Counted from the first letter of the stretch, positions 8,713-15,606 are shown. The stretch is DNA of 17,917 bases from an uncultured Bacilli bacterium (GCA_934215405.1 CAKPZU010000033.1:1-17917), one strand, 5' to 3'. Notes: generated from the letters alone by a model not told the origin. Numbers and translations: made by a program.

Positions 8713-8726
8713 ACGTTTCGAAACGT
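8713..8726. promoter_or_regulatory. Perfect 14-bp palindrome, probable operator between divergent genes
   Basis: ACGTTTCGAAACGT reads identically on both strands. It sits between the metzincin-like gene (-) and the metal-chelate transporter operon (+), 10 bases upstream of the predicted -35 of the latter. In a strongly AT-rich intergenic region, a CG-containing perfect palindrome of this length points to a dimeric repressor or activator site. The regulator is not in the window, and the sequence does not resemble a Fur or DtxR box. Confidence 0.6.
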
Positions 8727-8736
8727 TATAATTAAA

Positions 8737-8766
8737 TTGCCTATTTTTCGACATATTATGTATAAT
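8737..8766 (+). promoter_or_regulatory. Predicted sigma-A promoter of the metal-chelate transporter operon
   Basis: TTGCCT (8737-8742) and a perfect TATAAT (8761-8766) are separated by 18 bases. Transcription would start near 8773, giving a leader of about 65 bases before the ATG at 8839. Confidence 0.6.
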
Positions 8767-8838
8767 ATTTATTGTTAAAAAAAATATATGTTGAAGTTTT
8801 AATTTAATAATGCTAACATAGTTGACGGGAAATGAAAA

Positions 8839-9870
8839 ATGAAAAAGAAATTATTTATTATTATATTAGCTATTATATTAGCTATATTAAGTATTATATC
8901 TTTATTTATTGGTAGCTCTAATATGAAAATAATAGATGTTGTAAATGCTTTATTTTTAAAAGGATTAGCATCGAATATTCGAATTGTTTACAATATTAGA
9001 ATTCCAAGAATTATTGCAGCAATTGTTGCAGGTGGTGGCTTATCAATTGCTGGATTAATTATGCAAACGACATTAAATAATCAAATGGCCTCACCACAAA
9101 CACTTGGTGTTACTAATGCTGCAGTTTTTGGAGCAAACATATCAATAATATTATTCGCTGGTGGTTATTTTGTTACTAATAATAGCACATCTTTTTTTAC
9201 AAATGTTAATCCTTTTTCAACCTCATTTATGGCTTTTATTTTTGCTATTTTTTCAACCATACTAATACTATGTATGTGTAAATCAAATGAATTTTCTCCA
9301 AATATTGTTATTTTACTTGGTATAGCAATGGGAAGCTTATTTAACGCTTTAACTACACTTTTACAATATTATGCTACTGATGTTGGTTTATCTGCTGCAA
9401 TTGCTTGGAATTTTGGCGATTTAGGAAGAGCAACCTATAAAACAGATATTATAATGCTTATTGCATTATTTATAGCATTTATCTATTTCATTTTAAATTC
9501 ATGGCGTTATAATGCTTTATTAAGTGGTGATAATGTTGCTAAAAGCTTAGGAATTAATGTTAAAGTGTTTAGATTTATATCTTTACTTCTTGCTTCATTA
9601 ATTACGGCAACATGTGTTTCATTTTTAGGAATAATAGGCTTTATTGGCCTTATATGTCCACATATTTGCCGTAAGGTAGTTGGTAATGATCATAGATATT
9701 TATTACCTTCATCTCTTTTATTTGGGAGTGTTTTGCTACTTTTTGCTGATATGATTTCACGTATAGCTAATAATGGCGTATCCTTACCAGTTGGTAGTAT
9801 AACAACCTTGTTTGGTTTACCATTTTTCATTTTTATAATTTTTAATAAAAGGAGTAATAAAAATGCTTAA
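8839..9870 (+). CDS. FecCD-family ABC transporter permease (siderophore/heme/corrinoid type)
   Basis: This 343-residue integral membrane protein is the membrane channel of a type II importer, which normally acts as a homodimer with two ATPases. Family marks include IRIPRIIAAIVAGGGLSIAG near 50-70, MQTTLNNQMASPQTLGVTNAA (75-95), LLGIAMGSLFNALTTLLQYYA in the middle, and GIIGFIGLICPHICR...DHRYLLPSSLLFGS, the conserved region before the last helices. Alternating hydrophobic segments fit about ten membrane helices. GGGA (8827-8830) is 8 bases before the ATG. It overlaps the ATPase gene by 8 bases. It is the only permease gene, as expected for a homodimeric channel. The transported compound cannot be read from the permease. 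Confidence 0.93.
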   Translation: MKKKLFIIILAIILAILSIISLFIGSSNMKIIDVVNALFLKGLASNIRIVYNIRIPRIIAAIVAGGGLSIAGLIMQTTLNNQMASPQTLGVTNAAVFGANISIILFAGGYFVTNNSTSFFTNVNPFSTSFMAFIFAIFSTILILCMCKSNEFSPNIVILLGIAMGSLFNALTTLLQYYATDVGLSAAIAWNFGDLGRATYKTDIIMLIALFIAFIYFILNSWRYNALLSGDNVAKSLGINVKVFRFISLLLASLITATCVSFLGIIGFIGLICPHICRKVVGNDHRYLLPSSLLFGSVLLLFADMISRIANNGVSLPVGSITTLFGLPFFIFIIFNKRSNKNA

Positions 9871-10621
9871 AATTGAAAATCTTTCTTTTTCATATAATAA
9901 GAATAATTATATTTTGAAGGATGTTTCTTTTGAATTGCCAAAAGGTAAAATAGGAATAATTCTTGGGAAAAATGGTAGTGGAAAAACAACATTACTTAAA
10001 AACATTTTAGGTATTTTATCTCCTTTAAGTGGCAATATTCTCTTTGATGGTATTGATTTAATTAATATTAAAAGAAATGAAAGAGCCAAAATTCTAAGCT
10101 ATGTTCCACAAGACTTATCATTTGGTGATTTAAGTGTTTTTGATACAATCTTAACAGGTAGAATTTCTTTTTTTAATTATTTTTGCAGATATGAGGATGA
10201 ACAAATTGTAAAAAGGATTATTCAAGAGCTAAAGCTTGAGCATCTATGTGAAAAGAATGTTAATGAATTATCAGGTGGAGAAAGGCAAAAGGTAGCAATT
10301 GCTAGGGCACTTGTTTCATCACCATCGCTTATTATCTTTGATGAACCTACAGGTTCTCTTGATATTGAAAATGAGTATTTGATTTTAAATGAAGCCAAAA
10401 AGTTAGCAATTGAAAAGAATATTACAATTTTAATTGCTATTCATGATATCAATTTAGCTTTAAAATATGGAGATTACTTTTATATGATAAAAGATAAAAA
10501 AATAAAATATGCTGGCGATGATTCAATTATTAATGAAGAAAATATTAAAGATATTTATAACATTAATGTTTCAATAAATAAAATAAATAATGAAAAGATT
10601 ATGATTGTGAATGGAGAATAA
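9863..10621 (+). CDS. ABC transporter ATPase of the metal-chelate importer
   Basis: This 252-residue ATP-binding subunit powers the adjacent FecCD-type permease from the cytoplasmic side. All motifs are intact: Walker A GKNGSGKT (35-42), Q-loop YVPQDLSF (Gln83), signature LSGGERQ (136-142), Walker B LIIFDEP (156-162), D-loop SLD (165-167) and switch His194 in AIHDINLAL. Length and motif spacing fit the FecE/BtuD/FhuC group. The start codon lies within the end of the permease gene, with AAAGGAG (9848-9854) upstream. The next gene begins 2 bases after its stop. Confidence 0.95.
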   Translation: MLKIENLSFSYNKNNYILKDVSFELPKGKIGIILGKNGSGKTTLLKNILGILSPLSGNILFDGIDLINIKRNERAKILSYVPQDLSFGDLSVFDTILTGRISFFNYFCRYEDEQIVKRIIQELKLEHLCEKNVNELSGGERQKVAIARALVSSPSLIIFDEPTGSLDIENEYLILNEAKKLAIEKNITILIAIHDINLALKYGDYFYMIKDKKIKYAGDDSIINEENIKDIYNINVSINKINNEKIMIVNGE

Positions 10622-10623
10622 AT

Positions 10624-11772
10624 ATGAAAACAAATAAATTTTTAGTTTTTTTAATGGCATTATTATTAGCATCATGTAATAACATTAATAACAATAGCCA
10701 AAATGAAGATTCAATAATTATAAAAGATTTAATAAATAGAGAGATTAGTATTAATCCTGGAAGCTATAAAAGAGTTGTATGTATTGGTGCTGGAGCCTTA
10801 AGGCTTTATAGCTATATTGGAGATATTAATTTATTATGTGGTGTTGAAGACATTGATAATGAATCACTTACTAATAGACCTAAAATGTTTGATAGTGTTG
10901 CAAGGCCATATTTTATAGCCTATAAGGATGTTTTTAAAACACTGCCATCATGTGGTGTTGGAGGACCTAATAATCAATTTGCTGAAGCTGAAAAAATCTT
11001 ATCATGTAATCCTGATATAGTAATTTCAGAATACGAGGATGTAACAAAAGAAGATGCTTTACAAAAGCAATTAGGAGTTCCTGTAATAACATTAAGATAT
11101 GGTAGTAAAGGCGTATTTGATGAAAACCTAAGTAAAAGTTTAACATTACTTGGTAAAATTTTTAATAAAGAAGATAGAGCAACTTCTTTAAATAATTATA
11201 TTTTAAAAGAAAAAAATGACATTTCTACAAGAGTTAAAAACGTGAGTGAAGAATCAAAAAAGAATGTTTATATTTGTGGCCTTGGAAATTGGGGTACAAC
11301 AAATGAATTAATGACATCTTCAAATTATGAGCCATTTAATGTTGCAAATATTAAAAATGTTTTAAGTGATATTAAGCAAGAAGGAAACTTCAAAATAGAA
11401 AAGGAAAAATTTATTTCAATTGGTGAAAAAATAGATGTTATGTTTATTGATGCTGCAGCAGTAAAAAACATTAAGCCAGAATACAACTTAGATAATGAAA
11501 TGTTTTCTTTCGTAAAAGCATTTAATAACAATGAGGTTTATTTACAAATGGCTTATAATGCCTATTACACTAATGTTGAACTAGCTCTTGTTAACACATG
11601 GTTTAATGCTATTTGTGTTTATCCAACGTTATTTAATGATATTAAAATTGATGATAAACTAAATGAAGTTACAAAGGAATTCTTAAATATGGAAATGAAG
11701 AATGAAATTTATTCCTATGCTAATAGCTTTAACGGATATCAAAAAATAGATGTTAATACTTTCTTTAATTAG
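10624..11772 (+). CDS. Metal-chelate ABC transporter substrate-binding lipoprotein
   Basis: This 382-residue lipoprotein (lipobox LASC, Cys18) is the external receptor of the importer. The start of the mature domain (IIIKDLINREISINPGSYKRVVCIGAGALRL, broken here only by eye into strands) has the D-x-x-x-R-x-I...P...RVV layout of the FepB/BtuF-type periplasmic binding fold. Later segments NPDIVIS and LGVPVITLRYG are the usual strands of the first lobe, and the long helix-rich part between about 180 and 210 fits the rigid linker. The end (AYNAYYTNVELALVNTWFNAICVYPTLF) matches the C-terminal helices of the family. GGAGA (10613-10617) lies 6 bases before the ATG. Ligand class (ferric siderophore, heme or corrinoid) is not determined. 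Confidence 0.88.
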   Translation: MKTNKFLVFLMALLLASCNNINNNSQNEDSIIIKDLINREISINPGSYKRVVCIGAGALRLYSYIGDINLLCGVEDIDNESLTNRPKMFDSVARPYFIAYKDVFKTLPSCGVGGPNNQFAEAEKILSCNPDIVISEYEDVTKEDALQKQLGVPVITLRYGSKGVFDENLSKSLTLLGKIFNKEDRATSLNNYILKEKNDISTRVKNVSEESKKNVYICGLGNWGTTNELMTSSNYEPFNVANIKNVLSDIKQEGNFKIEKEKFISIGEKIDVMFIDAAAVKNIKPEYNLDNEMFSFVKAFNNNEVYLQMAYNAYYTNVELALVNTWFNAICVYPTLFNDIKIDDKLNEVTKEFLNMEMKNEIYSYANSFNGYQKIDVNTFFN

Positions 11773-11783
11773 TGGTGATATAA

Positions 11784-12365
11784 ATGGATGAAATAAAAAA
11801 CTATTTTAATAGTAAAGCAAAGGATTGGGATAGTAAGGATACTTATTCTGAGTCATTCAAATTAGATTTATTAAAAGAAACTAATTTAAAAGAAAAAGAT
11901 TTTGTTATTGATATTGGATGTGGGACAGGTGTTATTACTAAGCTAATTCATTCAATAACGAAAAATGATGTTGTTGCTATTGACGTATCTGATGAAATGA
12001 TTAAAATTGCTAAAGAAAAATATAAAAATTGTTCCTATGCAAAATTTGAATGTATTGATTTGTTTTCTTTAAATGAAAAAGATAAATATGATTTCGCTAT
12101 TATTTATAATGCTTATCCGCATTTTTTAGATCCTGTTAAGCTATCAAATAAGCTATTTGACATACTTAAAGGAAATGGCTCATTTGCAATTATTCATTCA
12201 ATGAATAGAGAAAAGTTAAATCAACATCATGGAAATGTTAATCATAATGTTTGTCGTGATATTGCAAAGTTAAGTGAAGAAATTAAATACTTTACAAACA
12301 ATTTTGATATTGTTTTGGTAAAAGAAGATAATAATTCAATAATTATTAAAGGAAATAAAAGGTAG
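11784..12365 (+). CDS. Class I SAM-dependent methyltransferase linked to metal-chelate importer
   Basis: This 193-residue cytoplasmic protein has a Rossmann-fold methyltransferase core. Motif I is VIDIGCGTGVIT (41-52, SAM-binding loop GCGTG at 45-49), motif II is VVAIDVSDEMIKIAK, followed by CIDLF and then YDFAIIYNAYPHFLDP at the motif IV position. The N terminus (YFNSKAKDWD) is typical of small ubiE-like enzymes. It is the last gene of the operon, 11 bases after the binding-protein stop with GGTGAT as ribosome binding site. Co-transcription suggests it modifies the imported ligand, releases a metal from it, or methylates a related metabolite. The acceptor substrate is unknown. Its stop codon lies inside the stem of the following terminator. 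Confidence 0.86.
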   Translation: MDEIKNYFNSKAKDWDSKDTYSESFKLDLLKETNLKEKDFVIDIGCGTGVITKLIHSITKNDVVAIDVSDEMIKIAKEKYKNCSYAKFECIDLFSLNEKDKYDFAIIYNAYPHFLDPVKLSNKLFDILKGNGSFAIIHSMNREKLNQHHGNVNHNVCRDIAKLSEEIKYFTNNFDIVLVKEDNNSIIIKGNKR

Positions 12366-12397
12366 ATACCATTTTAAAAAGTATCTACCATTTCTTT
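12351..12397. terminator. Bidirectional rho-independent terminator
   Basis: GGTAGATAC (12361-12369) pairs perfectly with GTATCTACC (12381-12389) around an 11-base loop. A T-rich tract follows on the plus strand (12391-12399) and another on the minus strand (complement of the A-rich 12351-12360). It serves both the methyltransferase operon and the convergent collagen-like gene. Confidence 0.88.
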
Positions 12398-12979
12398 TTA
12401 CGCTCCTGCAGGACCTGTAGGGCCTGTTGGACCTTGTGGGATTACTAAATCTAATATTAGATTTGGAGCATCACCGATGATTGTAGCACTTGCTTGAGTT
12501 CCAGGTGCACCTGTAGTTACTGTGCCAATTGTAAGTGTAATTGCAGGCCCAGTTGGACCAGTAACACCTTGAATACCTTGCTCACCTTGTGGGCCAGTAG
12601 GGCCAGTGGCACCTTGAATACCTTGTTCACCTTGTGGGCCAGTAGGACCAGTAGCACCTTGAATACCTTGTACACCTTGAGGACCAGTAGGACCAGTAAC
12701 ACCTTGAATACCTTGTACACCTTGAGGACCAGTTGGTCCAGTAACACCTTGAATACCTTGTATACCTTGAGGGCCAGTAGGACCTGTAGCACCTTGAATA
12801 CCTTGTACACCTTGAGGGCCAGTAGGACCAGTAGCACCTTGAATGCCTTGAATACCTTGAGGGCCAGTAGGGCCTATTGGACCAGTAGGCCCTGTAGGAC
12901 CAACGTAAATGATATTACTAGAGCATTTATTACAGCAACAAATATTTTCATTCCATGGATTATTTAGATTGTTGTTCAT
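12398..12979 (-). CDS. Collagen-like Gly-X-Y repeat protein (BclA/exosporium-like)
   Basis: This 193-residue protein has three parts. A short N-terminal region (1-26) contains the cysteine cluster ICCCNKC (13-19). A collagen-like domain (27-145) follows, made of uninterrupted Gly-X-Y triplets with GPT, GPQ, GIQ and GAT/GVT. The C-terminal stretch (146-182, starting AITLTIGTVTTGAPG) resembles a segment common in Bacillota collagen-like surface proteins, and a last GPTGPTGPAGA ends the chain. No classical signal peptide or membrane helix is visible. The ATG at 12979 is chosen over the upstream in-frame ATG at 13003 because a perfect AAGGAGGTG (12985-12993) sits 5 bases before it. It probably forms a triple-helical surface filament, for example on spores or the cell envelope; location is inference. 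Confidence 0.85.
   Translation of the reverse strand: MNNNLNNPWNENICCCNKCSSNIIYVGPTGPTGPIGPTGPQGIQGIQGATGPTGPQGVQGIQGATGPTGPQGIQGIQGVTGPTGPQGVQGIQGVTGPTGPQGVQGIQGATGPTGPQGEQGIQGATGPTGPQGEQGIQGVTGPTGPAITLTIGTVTTGAPGTQASATIIGDAPNLILDLVIPQGPTGPTGPAGA
12560..12874 (-). repeat. Seven tandem 45-bp repeats encoding collagen triplets
   Basis: Seven units, each coding for GPTGPQG(I/V/E)QGIQG(A/V)T, span residues 36-140 of the collagen-like protein. Units differ at only a few bases, mainly at the I/V/E and A/V codons, so unit number could change by slippage or recombination without breaking the frame. Confidence 0.9.
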
Positions 12980-13026
12980 TTTTTCACCTCCTTGCAATAT
13001 CAACTTATATTATGTTTTAAAAAACT

Positions 13027-13043
13027 TTATTGCTAGGCAATAA
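13027..13043. repeat. Short inverted repeat in the leader of the collagen-like gene
   Basis: TTATTGC and GCAATAA flank the bases TAG, forming a near-perfect 17-bp dyad. It falls about 20-35 bases after the predicted transcription start of the collagen-like gene, so it could be an operator or an mRNA hairpin. Nothing links it to a named regulator. Confidence 0.4.
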
Positions 13044-13069
13044 TCACTAACAAAATTTATTGTTATTAT

Positions 13070-13098
13070 TCTATAATTTATACACAAATTATTTTCAA
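13070..13098 (-). promoter_or_regulatory. Possible promoter of the collagen-like gene
   Basis: On the minus strand TTGAAA (complement of 13093-13098) and TATAGA (complement of 13070-13075) are 17 bases apart. AT-rich surroundings make chance matches likely, and a sporulation sigma factor could instead be used. Confidence 0.4.
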
Positions 13099-13130
13099 TT
13101 GATGTTTATTTTTAGCATTAAGATTTCTTA

Positions 13131-13159
13131 TTGACAAGTATTGTAAAAATAATTATAAT
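13131..13159 (+). promoter_or_regulatory. Near-consensus sigma-A promoter of the MATE gene
   Basis: A perfect TTGACA (13131-13136) and a perfect TATAAT (13154-13159) are separated by the ideal 17 bases. Transcription would begin near 13166, just before the inverted repeat at 13172-13195. Such a strong promoter normally needs a repressor if the pump is to be inducible. Confidence 0.8.
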
Positions 13160-13171
13160 TACTCACGTTAA

Positions 13172-13195
13172 AAATAATAGTAGTTACTATTATTT
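13172..13195. promoter_or_regulatory. Inverted repeat in MATE leader, candidate repressor operator
   Basis: AAATAATAGTA (13172-13182) and TACTATTATTT (13185-13195) are perfect 11-bp arms around GT. The dyad begins about 6 bases after the predicted transcription start and ends 8 bases before the ribosome binding site. That position suits a repressor of the MarR or TetR kind; no regulator gene is in the window. Confidence 0.6.
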
Positions 13196-13215
13196 AATAA
13201 AAAAAGGTGGTAAAA

Positions 13216-14718
13216 ATGGAAAACACATTAAAAAGGAATGGCTTTTTAAATAAAATAAAAAATTTCTTTAGACCAATTGATTTAACAAAAGGGGTAATTT
13301 GGAAAGTTATAATTCAATTTACATTACCAATAATTATTTCTTATTTATTGCAACAATTATATGTGTTATCTGATGCTGCAATAGTTGGTCAAAATTTATC
13401 AGCAGATGAAGTTGCTGGAGTAAATGATACATCTTCAATAATTTTTATTTTTATGCAATTTGCATTTGGCTGCACTGCCGGTTTTTGTGTTATTTTGTGC
13501 AATAAAATAGGAGCTTTAGATGAAAAAGGTATAAGAAAATCCTTTGCAACACAAATAATTTTATGCTCTATTATTACTATTGTTCTTACTATTTTAGCTG
13601 TTTTGTGTATTAATCCATTATTAAAATGGGTTAATGTAACAAAGGATAATTTAGTTGTTTATAATGCGGCTTATACTTATTGCTTTATAATATTTTTAGG
13701 ATTAGTTGCTCAGCTTTTCTTTAATTTTATATTGAGTGTTTTAAGAAGTATTGGTGATTCATTTACTCCATTATTGTTTTTGTTTATTTCAACTATTTTG
13801 AATATCTTGTTGGATGTTTTATTTATTAAAACCTTTAAAATGGGTGTTGCAGGTGCAGCAATTGCTACAATTTTAACGCAAATATTATGCACTATTGGTT
13901 GCTTTATCTATTCTTTAAAGAAGTATCATTATTTAAGACTAAAAAAAGAAGATTTTAAAATCTCATATAAAGATGTAAGTGCACACTTGAAGCAAGGAAT
14001 ACCTCTAGGGCTTCAATTTTCAGTATTATCAATTGGCTTAATTGTAATGCTTGCCGAAACTGTTAAATTTGATTTAGATCCAAATGGCTTAATGGTTGCT
14101 TTAAATCCTGCTCAAAATGGTGTTGGTGCTGCTAATAAATTAATTAACTTTGCAATGGCTCCATTATCTGCATTAGGGACAGCTATGGTTAGTTATAATG
14201 CCCAAAATTTAGGTGCTAGAAATTATTTAAGAGTAAAGCAAGGAACAAATCAAGCACTTATTCTATCTATTATTCTTTATTTTATTTGTTCTGGAATTTC
14301 TTTATTATTATCAATAAAAGGTGCTTATCAATATATATTTTTAAGTCCAGATAAAATTACTAGTGAATCAATAAGATTTGGTAATACATATTTGTATGTT
14401 GATTTACCTTTATTTATAATACTTGGTTTCTTATTCGTTTTAAGAAATTCTGTACAAGGAATTGGAAAATCTATTTATACTTTATTAGCTGGAGCTGGTG
14501 AACTTGTTGCACGTGTAGGAATTTGTTCTTTTTTACCTAAGCTTATTAATGGCGGACCAATTAATTCATTAGCAAGCCATAGTTCTTTTTCCGCATTATG
14601 CTTTGCAGATCCAGGAGCATGGATATTTGCAGTTTTATTTTTAATAATACCTTATTTTAAGCATATATTGAAAATGGATTATAGTTATATTGAATCACCA
14701 CTTCAAAAGCAATTATAA
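13216..14718 (+). CDS. MATE family efflux transporter
   Basis: This 500-residue multidrug and toxin extrusion protein would export cationic or aromatic compounds in exchange for Na+ or H+. The N terminus carries the family pattern ...KVIIQFTLPIIISYLLQQLYVLSDAAIVGQ..., and the second half repeats the layout (QGIPLGLQFSVLSIGLIVM...NAQNLGARNYLRVKQG). About twelve hydrophobic segments are visible, the usual MATE number. The ATG at 13216 is preferred over the in-frame GTG at 13207 because AAAGGTGG (13203-13210) lies 5 bases before the ATG and overlaps the GTG. The residue order and length match the MepA/DinF-like side of the family, but the drug spectrum cannot be predicted. It is alone behind its own promoter and operator. 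Confidence 0.92.
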   Translation: MENTLKRNGFLNKIKNFFRPIDLTKGVIWKVIIQFTLPIIISYLLQQLYVLSDAAIVGQNLSADEVAGVNDTSSIIFIFMQFAFGCTAGFCVILCNKIGALDEKGIRKSFATQIILCSIITIVLTILAVLCINPLLKWVNVTKDNLVVYNAAYTYCFIIFLGLVAQLFFNFILSVLRSIGDSFTPLLFLFISTILNILLDVLFIKTFKMGVAGAAIATILTQILCTIGCFIYSLKKYHYLRLKKEDFKISYKDVSAHLKQGIPLGLQFSVLSIGLIVMLAETVKFDLDPNGLMVALNPAQNGVGAANKLINFAMAPLSALGTAMVSYNAQNLGARNYLRVKQGTNQALILSIILYFICSGISLLLSIKGAYQYIFLSPDKITSESIRFGNTYLYVDLPLFIILGFLFVLRNSVQGIGKSIYTLLAGAGELVARVGICSFLPKLINGGPINSLASHSSFSALCFADPGAWIFAVLFLIIPYFKHILKMDYSYIESPLQKQL

Positions 14719-14739
14719 ACAATTCAAAATAATTCGTGT

Positions 14740-14768
14740 TTGTAAATTACTTAAAAAATTGTTAAAAT
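14740..14768 (+). promoter_or_regulatory. Possible promoter of the small membrane protein gene
   Basis: TTGTAA (14740-14745) and TAAAAT (14763-14768) are 17 bases apart, and TGT directly before the latter makes an extended -10. Transcription would start about 10 bases before the ATG at 14786, leaving a very short leader. Confidence 0.45.
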
Positions 14769-14785
14769 ACTTTTGGGTATAAAAT

Positions 14786-15403
14786 ATGAAGAAAAACTTA
14801 AATCTTACTATCTCTAATTTTTTCACAATGATTTATAAATACATTTTTGGCATCTTTAAGGTTGTTATAGGGATCATAAAAATGGATTATTTTTATTGTG
14901 TCAGTGGAATTTATAATATTTTACTTGGTGGTTGTAAAAATATGTTTTTGTATGGCAAGAATAAGAGTAAAGATATTCAATATAAGATATTTAAATATAT
15001 AGCTATTACTTTAATTGTTGCTAGCATATTATATATTATTTATTCATGCAGTTTCTTTATTTATCCTCATCAATATACTCGTTTAGGAATAGTACCGATA
15101 ATTGTAATAGCAATATTTTCATTTTTTGATATTCTAATTTCATTATATGGAGTTTTTAAAAACATTGTAAAGAAAGATATAATGTCTATTGGCTCTAAAT
15201 GTATAAGCTTAATTTGTGCTAATTCATGTGCTGCTTTTACACAAGTATGCATTATAGAATTATTTGTTAATAATTATAATTACAAAATTATTTCAATTGT
15301 AAATGGAATAATAGGTGTAATTATAGGAATGCTTTGTCTATTAATTGCTATTGCAATGATAAAAATTATTTTAAAGAATTATGCAAAATATGAAAATGTT
15401 TAA
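14786..15403 (+). CDS. Small integral membrane protein of unknown function
   Basis: I do not recognise this 205-residue protein. It has an amphipathic, aromatic-rich N-terminal segment (about 10-35), then four clear membrane helices (about 68-90, 98-122, 130-155 and 168-196) separated by short charged loops such as GKNKSKDIQ and KNIVKKD. There are several cysteines in helices (ICANSCAAFTQVC). The layout of a YNILLGGCKN loop near 45-55 followed by paired helices is seen in uncharacterised Bacillota membrane proteins, but I cannot name a family. No strong ribosome binding site is visible; GGG at 14775-14777 is weak. It has a probable own promoter and a terminator directly after it, so it seems to be a single-gene unit. 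Confidence 0.75.
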   Translation: MKKNLNLTISNFFTMIYKYIFGIFKVVIGIIKMDYFYCVSGIYNILLGGCKNMFLYGKNKSKDIQYKIFKYIAITLIVASILYIIYSCSFFIYPHQYTRLGIVPIIVIAIFSFFDILISLYGVFKNIVKKDIMSIGSKCISLICANSCAAFTQVCIIELFVNNYNYKIISIVNGIIGVIIGMLCLLIAIAMIKIILKNYAKYENV

Positions 15404-15416
15404 AAAAAATATTGAG

Positions 15417-15452
15417 AGTTATGTGTCAAAACATAACTTTTTTAAATTTTTT
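15417..15452 (+). terminator. Rho-independent terminator after the small membrane protein gene
   Basis: AGTTATGT (15417-15424) pairs with ACATAACT (15431-15438) around a 6-base loop and is followed at once by six Ts, then a second T-run after AAA. It separates this gene from the pilin cassette promoter. Confidence 0.85.
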
Positions 15453-15461
15453 ACATTTTTG

Positions 15462-15526
15462 TTACAATTAAACGGCGACTTTTGACAAGTACTTGATTTT
15501 GTACGGGGGGGGTATAATGAATACGC
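15462..15526 (+). repeat. Cassette promoter block, copy 1 (8-G tract)
   Basis: This block recurs at 17852-17917. The two copies share TTACAATTA, then 8-9 bases that vary, a 26-base identical stretch covering ACTTTTGACAAGTACTTG and ATTTTGTA, a G-run, and TATAA(T/G)GAATACGC. Copy 1 has GTAC followed by eight Gs; copy 2 has GTA followed by ten Gs, so the blocks differ by one base in length. Confidence 0.93.
15482..15518 (+). promoter_or_regulatory. Poly-G spacer promoter of the pilin-adhesin gene, candidate phase-variable
   Basis: A perfect TATAAT (15513-15518) is directly preceded by eight Gs (15505-15512). Upstream are two possible -35 boxes: a perfect TTGACA (15482-15487), 25 bases from the -10, and TTGATT (15493-15498), 14 bases away. 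Neither spacing is ideal (17). Slippage that adds three Gs would bring TTGATT to 17. A perfect palindrome CAAGTACTTG (15486-15495) overlaps both -35 candidates and may bind a regulator. Poly-G or poly-C spacers controlling surface proteins are known from Neisseria porA and opc; phase variation here is inference. Confidence 0.6.
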
Positions 15527-15576
15527 TTAAAAGTGATAACGAGTTATAAATTAATAATAATTTATTCCTTTTAAGC
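15525..15576 (+). other. 5' leader inverted repeat of the pilin-adhesin mRNA
   Basis: GCTTAAAAG (15525-15533) pairs perfectly with CTTTTAAGC (15568-15576). The stem would begin at about the predicted transcription start, enclosing a 34-base loop that holds a smaller possible stem. It ends 12 bases before the AAAGGA ribosome binding site (15589-15594). It could protect the 5' end of the mRNA. Confidence 0.5.
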
Positions 15577-15606
15577 AAGTATAAAATGAAAGGAAAATAA
15601 AAAAAT

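Noticed and set aside
8713..8726. Palindrome as a CcpA (cre), Fur or DtxR site
   Set aside because: It does not match the cre pattern at its ends and lacks the AT-rich hexamers of a Fur box or the DtxR consensus.
12560..12874. Regular repeats resembling a CRISPR array
   Set aside because: Repeats are contiguous 45-bp coding units with no unique spacers and translate to collagen triplets.
12494..12967. Long open frames opposite and out of frame with the collagen-like gene
   Set aside because: They arise from the 45-bp repeat, which keeps all frames open. Only the Gly-X-Y frame has a ribosome binding site and a sensible protein.
13131..13140. TTGACAAGTA shared by the MATE promoter and the pilin cassette promoters
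   Set aside because: The MATE copy lacks the second half of the CAAGTACTTG palindrome and the G-run; the overlap is mostly the -35 consensus itself.
15586..15600. Mini-frame ATG AAA GGA AAA TAA before the pilin-adhesin gene
   Set aside because: A four-codon frame covering the ribosome binding site is most simply the AAAGGA site itself; no evidence that it is a leader peptide.
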